DNA of 64,000 nt from Aureisphaera galaxeae (GTDB lineage Bacteria > Bacteroidota > Bacteroidia > Flavobacteriales > Flavobacteriaceae): positions 838,812 to 902,811 of the forward strand of contig NZ_JAQQTF010000002.1 in the NCBI RefSeq assembly GCF_028561275.1. Direction: 5' to 3'. The translations under genes and the position numbers were made by a program. Of the stretch, positions 53,047-61,690 are shown piece by piece. The notes beneath the pieces are model-generated. The model searched no databases and was not told where the DNA came from. It saw only the letters and a program-made list of their open reading frames with translations. Positions within the stretch are counted from its first letter, which is position 1. Each line of letters starts with the position of its first letter.

Positions 53047-53249
53047 AATGTAAGTTTTAAAGATTAATACTATATACCCCTTGAATTCGATTTTTAAAAT
53101 GCTTTGATGGTATGTAATACTAAGACAGCAGCTACAGGGTTGCATCAAAAGGGGGAAGGGGAAAGACCTAATGGGTACATAGGCAGTTGGTGCAACTTAA
53201 CTCATGTATGTATCTGACATACAATATATTATAATATTGATCTGGAATC

Positions 53250-53290
53250 AACGGGGATTTGCTCCTTTTCCCTGAAGGGTTTTCCCCGTT
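53250..53290. repeat. Unexplained inverted repeat in the 52231/53344 intergenic region
   Basis: AACGGGG (53250-53256) and CCCCGTT (53284-53290) are perfect inverse complements around a 27-nt centre that itself contains CCCTGAAGGG. The surrounding 53047-53343 holds no convincing gene; GTTGCA/TGCAAC near 53136-53196 is another weak inverted pair. Purpose unknown. Confidence 0.35.
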
Positions 53291-53312
53291 TCCTGCAATG
53301 GCAGTTTTGGGC

Positions 53313-53336
53313 AAAAAAAAGAGGCCCGAAGGCCTC
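53313..53336 (-). terminator. Terminator of the 53344 gene
   Basis: Minus strand GAGGCC (53336-53331), loop TTCG, GGCCTC (53326-53321), then eight T (53320-53313). Confidence 0.85.
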
Positions 53337-53343
53337 CTTTTCA

Positions 53344-53802
53344 TTACGGTTGTATTTTCCGTTTAAATATATAGCGGGTGATAAAGATCCCTTGATTATC
53401 ACCTTCGCCTGCGTCACTTTCTACCGCACTTGTTACGTGGGCTAGGTCCCATCCTTCGGCTAGCATGGCGTTTATCTTCGATTCGATCAGGGCGTCATTG
53501 GACGCGATGTTCTGAAAACGAATTCCCCCAAGGTTGTAGAAGTTCAATAACTTGGTTTCATCAAAATCTTTAACACGGATTTTTTTTCTTTTAGATTTGT
53601 TCCTGCCGTTGTCATCTTCGGTCTGGGTGGACGTAAATTCTTCGAAGTTTCGCTCTACATTGGCAGAAATAAGTCGGGATCGTCCCAATCCGTTGGGAAC
53701 AATGGATTCTACACTGGTTACTACTTTTACTTCGTACTCCTGTGCGTTCATAGCGAAGGTCATGATGCCGGTGAGTGCTAGCATTAGAATGGTTTTTCTC
53801 AT
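53344..53802 (-). CDS. Secreted hypothetical protein
   Basis: 152 residues from ATG 53802, giving a clean signal peptide (MRKTILMLALTGIMTFAMNAQ); the ATG at 53850 adds 16 residues before it and is less likely. The mature part reads VKVVTSVESIVPNGLGRSRL, then a basic stretch (GRNKSKRKKIRVKD), then a domain ending in MLAEGWDLAHVTSAVESD and ITRYIFKRK, resembling the small DUF4177-like fold in which variable-length strands follow a GW motif. That resemblance is tentative. Monocistronic with its own terminator. Confidence 0.7.
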   Translation of the reverse strand: MRKTILMLALTGIMTFAMNAQEYEVKVVTSVESIVPNGLGRSRLISANVERNFEEFTSTQTEDDNGRNKSKRKKIRVKDFDETKLLNFYNLGGIRFQNIASNDALIESKINAMLAEGWDLAHVTSAVESDAGEGDNQGIFITRYIFKRKIQP

Positions 53803-53963
53803 AAGTTGTGGTTTTAGAGGATTAATGAACAAAAGAAAGGCGTTTTTCATAGAATGAAATGAGCAAAGTCATTTTCGACCGTTAATTCTTAGAAATCAGC
53901 TTTTCAATGTAATTCATAAAAAAGGTTTCCGAACTCTTCAACAACTTTCTTGCCAAAAGTGGT

Positions 53964-53971
53964 TACTTTTG
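53964..53971 (+). promoter_or_regulatory. -7 box before rsgA
   Basis: TACTTTTG matches TAnnTTTG and lies 15 nt before ATG 53987. It overlaps the TTG at 53969 that would extend the ORF, so 53987 is preferred. The -33 element is weak. Confidence 0.55.
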
Positions 53972-53986
53972 TTTTTCTTGAAAACT

Positions 53987-54940
53987 ATGCGAGGAACCGT
54001 TTATAAATCAACAGGAAGCTGGTACAATGTAAAGGCAGAAAACGGCACCTTTTACGAATGTCGTATTAAAGGGAGGTTTCGCATGCAAGGAATTAAGAGT
54101 ACCAATCCTATTGCGGTGGGCGATCATGTGGAATTCGATGTGGAAACCAAAGGGGATGAAACGGTGGGAATCATTTATCGTATCGAAGAGCGGGAAAATT
54201 ACATCATCCGCAAAAGTGTTAATCTGTCCAAGCAGACCCATATCATTGCCGCCAATATCGATGTGGCTTTTTTATTGGTCACCCTCAACAATCCTCCTAC
54301 GTTTACGACCTTCATCGATCGTTTTTTGATCACGGCCGAAGCCTATGATATAGAGGCCGTTTTGTTGTTCAATAAAAGCGATGCATATACGCAGGAAGAG
54401 TTGATCGAAATTAAATTTTTGGCCGATTTGTATCGAAGAATTGGCTATACCTGCATTGGCATTTCTGCTACCGAAAAGAAGAACATCGAAAAGATCAAGT
54501 CGTTGATGGAAGGTAAGGTATGCATGTTTTCGGGGCATAGTGGCGTTGGGAAATCGACCTTAGTAAATGCTTTGGAGCCCGGCCTTAACCTGAAGACCTC
54601 GGCCATAAGTGAACAGCATCAACAAGGCCAGCACACCACCACCTTTGCCGAGATGTACGATCTTTCCTTTGGAGCACAGATTATTGATACTCCGGGAATA
54701 AAAGGCTTTGGTGTGGTAGAAATGGATAAAGAAGAGTTGGGCGATTATTTTCCAGAATTTTTCAAGTTGAAGGAACATTGCAAGTTCAATAACTGTTTGC
54801 ATCTGGAAGAACCCAAATGTGCCGTAAAAGATGCGCTGGAAAAAGGAGAGCTCGCTTGGTCCCGCTACAAAAGTTATCTTCAGATTTTGGAAGGGGACGA
54901 AGAACAATACAGAAAGGATATTTATGGAGACGAATCCTAA
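53987..54940 (+). CDS. rsgA: Ribosome small-subunit-dependent GTPase A
   Basis: 317 residues from ATG 53987. N-terminal OB fold (MRGTVYKSTGSWYNVKAENG), then the circularly permuted GTPase domain: G4 (LLFNKSDAYT) precedes G1 (GHSGVGKST, residues 183-191) and G3 (DTPGIKGFG). The C-terminal zinc finger has EHCKFNNCLHLEEPKC. It helps mature the 30S subunit. dtd follows closely after 12 nt, probably on the same mRNA. Confidence 0.96.
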   Translation: MRGTVYKSTGSWYNVKAENGTFYECRIKGRFRMQGIKSTNPIAVGDHVEFDVETKGDETVGIIYRIEERENYIIRKSVNLSKQTHIIAANIDVAFLLVTLNNPPTFTTFIDRFLITAEAYDIEAVLLFNKSDAYTQEELIEIKFLADLYRRIGYTCIGISATEKKNIEKIKSLMEGKVCMFSGHSGVGKSTLVNALEPGLNLKTSAISEQHQQGQHTTTFAEMYDLSFGAQIIDTPGIKGFGVVEMDKEELGDYFPEFFKLKEHCKFNNCLHLEEPKCAVKDALEKGELAWSRYKSYLQILEGDEEQYRKDIYGDES

Positions 54941-54952
54941 TCGTTTTAATCT

Positions 54953-55405
54953 ATGAGAGCCGTTATTCAACGTGTAAAAGAAGCCTCGGTAACTGTAGGC
55001 GGAAAAATCATTTCAAATATCGACCAAGGGTATCTTATCTTATTGGGAATCGAAGCGGCAGATGGTAAGGAAGATATCGATTGGTTGTCTGCTAAAATTG
55101 CTGGGCTTCGTGTTTTTGGTGATGAAAATGGAGCCATGAATTTATCCATTCAGGATGTAGATGGGGAGGTCATTGTGGTGAGTCAATTTACCCTGCACGC
55201 CAGCACAAAAAAAGGAAAACGTCCTTCCTTTATTAAAGCTGCTCGGCCCGAACAAGCGATCCCTTTATATGAATCCTTCGTTTCCGAATTGGGAAAACAT
55301 TTGGGTAAAGAAGTGCAAACGGGAGCGTTTGGAGCCATGATGGATGTCCAGTTAATAAATGACGGACCCGTAACCATTAGCATCGATACAAAAAATAAGG
55401 AATAG
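54953..55405 (+). CDS. dtd: D-aminoacyl-tRNA deacylase
   Basis: 150 residues, standard length. MRAVIQRVKEASVTVGGKI at the N-terminus, the SQFTLHA active-site motif, and the cross-subunit GPVTIS motif near the C-terminus (seen as NDGPVTISIDT). It removes D-amino acids and glycine mischarged on tRNA, a proofreading partner to AlaRS and others. Co-transcribed with rsgA. Confidence 0.96.
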   Translation: MRAVIQRVKEASVTVGGKIISNIDQGYLILLGIEAADGKEDIDWLSAKIAGLRVFGDENGAMNLSIQDVDGEVIVVSQFTLHASTKKGKRPSFIKAARPEQAIPLYESFVSELGKHLGKEVQTGAFGAMMDVQLINDGPVTISIDTKNKE

Positions 55406-55476
55406 CTTTTTTCTTACATAGGATTTTTATAGATTCGCAATACTTCCCTCTTTATAATTAACTTACGGTTTATTGT

Positions 55477-57372
55477 ATGAAATTTATACTCTCAGTGTTG
55501 CTAGGTGTAATTTCTATGGTGTGCATTTCTCAGAATATGTACAGGGCCGATGAAATTCCGACCGAACTAAAAGAAAACGCCAATAGTGTCATCCGCAAGG
55601 AGACCACGGCTATAGAAATCGCTACTCCTAAAAAGCTGGTGCTTCGCAATAAATTGGTGATCACCATTCTCAACAAAAATGGGAATAGACATATAAATCC
55701 TACAGTTCCTTACGACAATGCTTCTAAAGTAAAAAGTGCAGAGGCTCGCATTTACGATGCGGAAGGGGAGGAAATCGAAAAATTCAAAAAGAAAGATTTT
55801 CTCGATATAAGTGCTGTTTCAGGGGGTACGCTTTATTCAGACAATAGGATGTTGGTCTTTAGTTACACTCCCGACGACTATCCCTATACCATTGTGTTTG
55901 AATACGAAACCGAGACGGGAAATACGGCACTTATTCCGCCATTTATTCCATTGGCACGATACAATAGTAGTGTGATGGAAAGTATTTATTCCATAACCTA
56001 CGGAGAGGGAATTAAAATGCGCCAAAAAATCACCGATCCTTCCAATGAAATCATAAAGACAGAACAACCAGGAAGTATCTTTTTATCTTCCAAAGGCATT
56101 GAAGCCATAGAACCCGAATACCATAGTCCGAGCTTGGACAGTAAAATACCTTCAGCGTTTTTCGCTTTGGATGCTTTTTATCTACAGGGTGTTCCTGGGG
56201 GTGGAAAGGATTGGGCCGAATTTGGAACGTGGATGGATACGAAATTGCTGCAGGATGTACGGGACTTACCGGCAGCTACCAAAACCAAGATCAAGAACCT
56301 TGTGGCCAACGCAACCACTGTAGAGGAGAAGGCAAGGATCGTGTATGAGTACGTTCAGAAAAATACCCGATACATTAGTGTTCAGATAGGTATTGGAGGT
56401 TGGAAACCCATGGCAGCTTCGGAGGTGGACAAATTGGGTTATGGTGATTGTAAAGCTCTGACCAATTATACCAAATCCTTATTGGATGAGGTAGGGGTTA
56501 CCTCTTATTACTCTATAGTCTATGGGGACCGTCAGAAAAGGAATATTGAATCGGACTTTACTTCATTGCAAGGGAATCATATGATTCTAGCCGTTCCCAA
56601 TGACGATGAAACTATATGGTTGGAGTGTACCAGTCAGACCGTGCCTTTCGGATTTATTGCCAACTTCACAGACGATAGGGATGTGCTTATGGTGACACCC
56701 GAAGGAGGGAAAATTGCGCATACCACAGTCTATCCCTATCATGAAAATACGTTGAAAACCACAGGAAAATGCGTATTGCATGATAGTGGTAATATTTCGG
56801 TAAAAGTGAATATGGAGTCCGGAGGAACGCAGTATAGCCAACGCCACGAAATCGAGAGCAAAACAAAGGACGAAAAAGACGAACATTACAAAGAGTACTG
56901 GGATTACGTAGATAATATCACCTTGAAATCAGTAGCCTTCGATAACAATAAGGAAGCAGTGAAGCTTTCCGAAACAATTGAATTCGATGCAAGATCCTAT
57001 ACGAGCACTGCTGGGGAGAATCTAATTTTTCCAGTGAACGTATTGAACCGTTTTACCTACATTCCGAAACGCTACAAAAACAGAAAGTTCCCGCTATATA
57101 TTTCACGAGGATTTGTGGATGAGGATGAAGTATCCATTGAACTTCCCCCTGGATTTGGGGTTACTTCACTGCCGGAACCCATTCAATTGGAAACCAAATT
57201 TGGGATGTATACTTCGCAGCTTACGGAAACCGAACCAGGGAAGTACAAATACCAAAGAAAGTTTGAAATACACGAAGGGGAATTTCCGAAAGAGGAATAC
57301 GAGAACTACCGAAAGTTCATGAAAAAAGTAGCCAGACACGATAACCAAAAGATAATTCTAACCAAACTATAA
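55477..57372 (+). CDS. DUF3857/transglutaminase-like secreted protein, copy 1 (Cys present)
   Basis: 631 residues, signal peptide to about CISQN. N-terminal DUF3857 domain (about 55-220: KKLVLRNKLVITILNKNG, SKVKSAEARIYDAEGEEIEK), a transglutaminase-core region (about 265-400) with the candidate catalytic Cys in LGYGDCKALTNYTKSLLDEV and a His in NHMILAV, then a C-terminal DUF3858-like beta domain (about 480-631). The third acidic position reads WLECT rather than WLDxT. First of three tandem paralogues; function in Flavobacteria is unknown, but an envelope location is clear. Confidence 0.85.
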   Translation: MKFILSVLLGVISMVCISQNMYRADEIPTELKENANSVIRKETTAIEIATPKKLVLRNKLVITILNKNGNRHINPTVPYDNASKVKSAEARIYDAEGEEIEKFKKKDFLDISAVSGGTLYSDNRMLVFSYTPDDYPYTIVFEYETETGNTALIPPFIPLARYNSSVMESIYSITYGEGIKMRQKITDPSNEIIKTEQPGSIFLSSKGIEAIEPEYHSPSLDSKIPSAFFALDAFYLQGVPGGGKDWAEFGTWMDTKLLQDVRDLPAATKTKIKNLVANATTVEEKARIVYEYVQKNTRYISVQIGIGGWKPMAASEVDKLGYGDCKALTNYTKSLLDEVGVTSYYSIVYGDRQKRNIESDFTSLQGNHMILAVPNDDETIWLECTSQTVPFGFIANFTDDRDVLMVTPEGGKIAHTTVYPYHENTLKTTGKCVLHDSGNISVKVNMESGGTQYSQRHEIESKTKDEKDEHYKEYWDYVDNITLKSVAFDNNKEAVKLSETIEFDARSYTSTAGENLIFPVNVLNRFTYIPKRYKNRKFPLYISRGFVDEDEVSIELPPGFGVTSLPEPIQLETKFGMYTSQLTETEPGKYKYQRKFEIHEGEFPKEEYENYRKFMKKVARHDNQKIILTKL

Positions 57373-57375
57373 ATT

Positions 57376-59223
57376 ATGAGAAACCCTATCCTTTTGTTGA
57401 TTTGCTTCTTGACCTTTACAGCTGCTGTACAAGGGCAGGATTATAAGTTCGGGAAAGCCATTAAAAATGATGTATTGTTAAAGCAGGATGTAAAGTTTCC
57501 AGAGGCTAATGCCGTGGTGCTTTTTCGCGAAGTAACCGTCTTTTTGGGTTCCGAAGTAGAAGTATACGAAAGAATTAAAATATTTAATGAAGAAGGGTAT
57601 GATCATGCTACGGTAAGGATTCCTTATCCCGATGTGAAAAGGGTAAAGGGAGCCACTTACAATTTGGTGAATGGTGCTGTGGAGAAAACCGAACTTGATA
57701 AGAACCTAATCTTTACCGATGAAGAGATTAAGGGTGTGAAAATTAAGAAGTTTTCTTTCCCTAATGTAAATGCTGGCTCGGTAATAGAATTTTCCTATCG
57801 AACCGATAGAGGGACCTTTGCTAATATTCATTTGCAGCACGACATTCCTATTAAAAGGGAGAAAATCCATGTCACCAACAATACTGGGGCAGGCGTTGAA
57901 ATTTTACAGAACCCAAGAGCATTCCTGGATGTGGCAAGGGTGGAAGAAGGAAAGACCACCAATTTCATTGCAAATAATGTTCCCGCATTGGAGCATGAGA
58001 ACTACGTTTACGATATGGATGTATATCGTTCGTTCCTGAAAATTAATGTAACCGCTTTTGGGGATTTCTATAAGTTCAACAATTGGAAATCCTTAGGAGG
58101 TAAAATCATTTCCGTCGATTATTTTTCGCAAGGAATGAAGGCGAAAAAGTTCTACAGGGATGACATAGAAGCCGCACTGGGAGGAGAGATCGATCAGCTT
58201 AAAAAGGCAAGAATCGTTTACAATTTATTGCGTGATAAGGTAAAATGGAACGAAAACTACGGATATATTCCGGATCAATCCGTTCGCGAAACCTACAAAA
58301 AAGGGGAAGGCGGCTTGGATGATATCAATATTCTTTTGGTATCCATGTTGGAAAGTGTGGGGATCGATGCCGCTCCGGTTTTAGTATCTACCAAGAGGAA
58401 TGGAATTCCATTAAGTGCCAGTGGAAGTGCATTCAATGGCGTATTGGCCTCGGCTGTTATAGCAGGTAAAACATACCTGTTAGACGGTGCTCATCATAAT
58501 TCGCGTTTCGACTATTTGGCCTCTCACTTCTTGAACTGGCAAGGACTACGAATTTTTCAGGACCATAGCTTCGACTGGGTGACGTTGGAGAATAACAATG
58601 TCTCGGCCAAGAACATCATTGGGCAAGCTTCCATCGACGAGGATCTCATGATTTCTGGAAACGTTCGGGAAAGACATAGTGGGTACTATGGTATTTACAA
58701 GGACTCGGAAATTGAAGATCTAGGGGAAAACAAGATTGAAACCATTTTAGATTACGATGCAGATGGTTTGGAAGTGAACGAAGTGAAAGCAGATGCCAAA
58801 AAAGAGGGTATTGTAGATGTTTCTTTTGCCTTTGAAATGGAAAATGCGATCGATGAAATCGACGGCAAACTCTATTTCTCTCCTTTGTTATTTACAGCCA
58901 TTCCTGAAAACCCCTTTCAAAAAGAAGAACGTAAGTACTCCATCGATTTCGAATATTTGCTGAAGGACCAAACGATGATGACCATTAAGATTCCTGAAGG
59001 ATATCAGGTAGAATCTTTGCCCGAAGCCATCAAGTTCTCCCTGCCTGATAATATGGGGTCCTTTATTTACCGTATTTCCGCTCAGGGGACCAACATTCAG
59101 GTACAATGTGCTTTTCAAATCAATACACCCCTTATGCCTTACGATACCTATGATAGTTTGAAAGAATTTTTCAAAGTGCGTATGGACAAGGAAACGGAAA
59201 AAGTAGTACTTTCAAAAGTGTAA
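57376..59223 (+). CDS. DUF3857/transglutaminase-like secreted protein, copy 2 (Cys lost)
   Basis: 615 residues, signal peptide to about AVQGQ. Same domain order as copy 1: DUF3857 (IKIFNEEGYDHATVRIPYPDV, VKGATYNLVNGAVEKTEL), transglutaminase-like region (YNLLRDKVKWNENYGYIPDQ), C-terminal beta domain. At the place of GDCKAL in copy 1 it has GGLDDI, and the His position is replaced, so a catalytic role as a transglutaminase is unlikely. It starts 3 nt after copy 1 stops. Confidence 0.85.
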   Translation: MRNPILLLICFLTFTAAVQGQDYKFGKAIKNDVLLKQDVKFPEANAVVLFREVTVFLGSEVEVYERIKIFNEEGYDHATVRIPYPDVKRVKGATYNLVNGAVEKTELDKNLIFTDEEIKGVKIKKFSFPNVNAGSVIEFSYRTDRGTFANIHLQHDIPIKREKIHVTNNTGAGVEILQNPRAFLDVARVEEGKTTNFIANNVPALEHENYVYDMDVYRSFLKINVTAFGDFYKFNNWKSLGGKIISVDYFSQGMKAKKFYRDDIEAALGGEIDQLKKARIVYNLLRDKVKWNENYGYIPDQSVRETYKKGEGGLDDINILLVSMLESVGIDAAPVLVSTKRNGIPLSASGSAFNGVLASAVIAGKTYLLDGAHHNSRFDYLASHFLNWQGLRIFQDHSFDWVTLENNNVSAKNIIGQASIDEDLMISGNVRERHSGYYGIYKDSEIEDLGENKIETILDYDADGLEVNEVKADAKKEGIVDVSFAFEMENAIDEIDGKLYFSPLLFTAIPENPFQKEERKYSIDFEYLLKDQTMMTIKIPEGYQVESLPEAIKFSLPDNMGSFIYRISAQGTNIQVQCAFQINTPLMPYDTYDSLKEFFKVRMDKETEKVVLSKV

Positions 59224-59232
59224 AAAACCTTA

Positions 59233-61119
59233 ATGTTTCGCCTTAAACACATTGTTGTTCTATGTAGTTTCCTATGGCCATGCCTAATGTGGTCTCAGCA
59301 TAAGGAAATGCCTAAAGTTACCAAGGAACAACTATTGGAAAAACAGGATGATGTGTTTAAGGATGAACCGGCTAAGATTATCTATCGCGATATCTTTTTC
59401 GAATTCGGGAATATACTGAAGGTCCGTGAAGCCCGAAAGATATACAATAACGATGGATTGGATTATTCCGATTTGGAGATTCCTTATGAGGAAGTAGAGG
59501 TGTTGGAAGCCAAAACATACAATCTGGTAGACGATGAGATTGTCATCACAGAGGTTTTGGATAAGCAAATACTGAAGAAGGAAGTCACCGAAGACGATAC
59601 AGACGTCATCATCCCTTTCCCTAACGTTAGGGAAGGCTCTATTATCGAAATATTCTATATCGTTGAGGATATTGGGATGTGGTCCATTTTTTACCAGAGT
59701 TCCTTGCCTATAGAAGATTTTCATTTGTCTTTTTCCAATCCGACACCCGTGGCATTGACCCTTTCCAAAAACGGATACTCTCCGATAGAGTTGGATGTGA
59801 ATAAAAAGGGTAAGTTCCTTTATTATACAGGAAAGGATATTCCACCCTTACGGGATGAAGGTTACCTGGGGAGTCTTAATAATTATAGAGGCCGTCTTTT
59901 CATAGAAGTGCTATTGAACTATCGCCGTCAGAAATTGAAAGATTGGGGCGATATAGCCAAGTATTTCAATTCTGTGTATTGGGGAGGTAGGAAGAATAGC
60001 TCCAGAAGGAATTTTAAGGAGCTGCTTTCCGACGGGAATAGCCTTCGTAAGGTAGTGGCGGAAGTGGTGGGTGCAGAAACTGATCCGAAGAAAAGAGCGG
60101 AAAAAATATTCACCTATGTTCGCGATAGGATGGAATGGGATGGCTATTATCGGGATTTCAGTTTTTCTACAAAGAAAGTGCACAGGGATGAGGAGGGGAG
60201 TGCAGGAGCCATTAATGTGTTATTAACGACCATGCTTCGTGAAGCAGGATTGGATGCAAATCTAATGATGATAGCCTCCAAGAACCGTGGGTTTATTCAT
60301 TTTATAACCAAAAACCTATTCAATTATATTGTGGTTCACGTGAACATAGACGGAACCTTTTATTTGTTGGATGCATCACGAAAGAAATCGGGATTTGGGG
60401 AGCTTCCCATTCATTTCCTGAATGGAGATGGACTTCTTTTATATACTGGACGAGGCCATGCCCTTGTTTCTACCCAGGCCCGCATGAAATCGCAAAGCTC
60501 ACAAGTAATTGATGTCACCATAGATCCAGAGGAAATGAGCGTAAGCGCTGATGTGAAAAAACGCATATCCGGCTATTTTGCCCGTGGGCATAGAGACGAT
60601 TACGAAGAAACTCAAGAAAAAGGGTATGTGGATGATTTGCAGGAGTCCCGTGATTTCCTCTCCATATCCAATATGGTTGTGAAAGAAATGGACAATCCCG
60701 ATCGCCCTTTGAGTATTTTCTACAATCTGGAATGGGAAGAATATATGGAAGAAATTAATGGGGATCTCTATTTTAAACCGCTACTGTATTTTGGATGGGA
60801 AGAAAACCGATTAAAGCAGGAAGAACGTATATATCCGCTTGATTTTGGCTTTCCTTCTGCTCGAAAAGTAAAGATGAATTTTAAGATTCCCGATGGTTAT
60901 GAAGTAAAAAGCCTATTGGATCCAGTGGCCATTACTACCCCAGATAATTTAGCTTCATTATCCTTTAATTGTGCATTGAAGGGAAATCAAATTGAAGTAT
61001 CTTTGAACCTGAATATTAATCAAGGGATTATCCCAACGGAGTATTATCCAAGTGTGAAAGAAATATTTGCGAAATACACCGAAGTATCAGATTCGAAAAT
61101 CGTCCTTACAAAATCCTAG
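59233..61119 (+). CDS. DUF3857/transglutaminase-like secreted protein, copy 3 (Cys lost)
   Basis: 628 residues, signal peptide to about MWSQ. Closer to copy 2 than to copy 1 (ARKIYNNDGLDYSDLEIPYEEV, VLEAKTYNLVDDEI, FTYVRDRMEWDGYYRDFSFS). The Cys region reads GSAGAINVLL and has no cysteine; FNYIVVHV replaces the His block, while the acid remains (FYLLDAS). Likely a binding rather than catalytic protein. Only 9 nt separate it from copy 2 and 2 nt from the MazG-like gene, so the cluster may be co-transcribed with the latter. Confidence 0.85.
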   Translation: MFRLKHIVVLCSFLWPCLMWSQHKEMPKVTKEQLLEKQDDVFKDEPAKIIYRDIFFEFGNILKVREARKIYNNDGLDYSDLEIPYEEVEVLEAKTYNLVDDEIVITEVLDKQILKKEVTEDDTDVIIPFPNVREGSIIEIFYIVEDIGMWSIFYQSSLPIEDFHLSFSNPTPVALTLSKNGYSPIELDVNKKGKFLYYTGKDIPPLRDEGYLGSLNNYRGRLFIEVLLNYRRQKLKDWGDIAKYFNSVYWGGRKNSSRRNFKELLSDGNSLRKVVAEVVGAETDPKKRAEKIFTYVRDRMEWDGYYRDFSFSTKKVHRDEEGSAGAINVLLTTMLREAGLDANLMMIASKNRGFIHFITKNLFNYIVVHVNIDGTFYLLDASRKKSGFGELPIHFLNGDGLLLYTGRGHALVSTQARMKSQSSQVIDVTIDPEEMSVSADVKKRISGYFARGHRDDYEETQEKGYVDDLQESRDFLSISNMVVKEMDNPDRPLSIFYNLEWEEYMEEINGDLYFKPLLYFGWEENRLKQEERIYPLDFGFPSARKVKMNFKIPDGYEVKSLLDPVAITTPDNLASLSFNCALKGNQIEVSLNLNINQGIIPTEYYPSVKEIFAKYTEVSDSKIVLTKS

Positions 61120-61121
61120 AA

Positions 61122-61448
61122 ATGGACTTGCAAAATGCCCAATTAGTTGTAGATAAGTGGATCAAAGAACACGGGGTTCGCTACTTTAACGAACTCACCA
61201 ATATGGCTCAACTCACCGAAGAAGTAGGGGAGGTGGCCCGAATCATAGCTCGGCGTTATGGCGAACAGAGCGAAAAGGAAAGCGATAAGGACAAAGACCT
61301 AGGAGAGGAACTGGCCGATGTGGTTTTCGTGGTGCTTTGTTTGGCCAATCAGACAGGGGTCGACTTACAGACAGCTTTCGATAAAAAGATGGATAAGAAG
61401 ACCAAACGCGATCACGACCGTCACCATAACAATGAAAAGCTGAAGTAA
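61122..61448 (+). CDS. MazG-like nucleotide pyrophosphohydrolase
   Basis: 108 residues, all-alpha NTP pyrophosphatase. The metal-binding acidic motifs EEVGEVARIIARRYGEQ (ExxE) and LGEELADVVFVVLCLANQTG (ExxD) are present; a lysine/aspartate-rich loop (SEKESDKDKDLGE) links them and the C-terminus is basic (KKTKRDHDRHH). It hydrolyses nucleoside triphosphates, perhaps in house-cleaning. Stop and next start share one base (TAATG). Confidence 0.92.
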   Translation: MDLQNAQLVVDKWIKEHGVRYFNELTNMAQLTEEVGEVARIIARRYGEQSEKESDKDKDLGEELADVVFVVLCLANQTGVDLQTAFDKKMDKKTKRDHDRHHNNEKLK

Positions 61449-61690
61449 TGTTCAAAAGGATTGTAACCCATCCCGGATTTTGGCGGTCCGTGTTATTTCT
61501 TAGTTTCATGTACCTGCTCATCCTATTGGTGGTGCAATGGTTCATGACAGGGCTATCTTCTAATTTTATTACACTTTTATTGCAATCCAACAAAGTTTGG
61601 ATGGTACCCATTGCCGGATTCATTGCCGGATTTATGGTGAGCTACGGTAAATTTTGGGCACGATTGAAACGTCAGGATCAGCGAAAATGA
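61448..61690 (+). CDS. Small membrane protein before aroA
   Basis: 80 residues with two predicted transmembrane helices (VLFLSFMYLLILLVVQWF, about 15-32; VWMVPIAGFIAGFMVSYG, about 50-67) and a basic C-terminus (ARLKRQDQRK). Its start overlaps the mazG-like stop and its stop overlaps the aroA start (ATGA, 61687-61690), so it is translated within this operon. No known family; function unknown. Confidence 0.75.
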   Translation: MFKRIVTHPGFWRSVLFLSFMYLLILLVVQWFMTGLSSNFITLLLQSNKVWMVPIAGFIAGFMVSYGKFWARLKRQDQRK

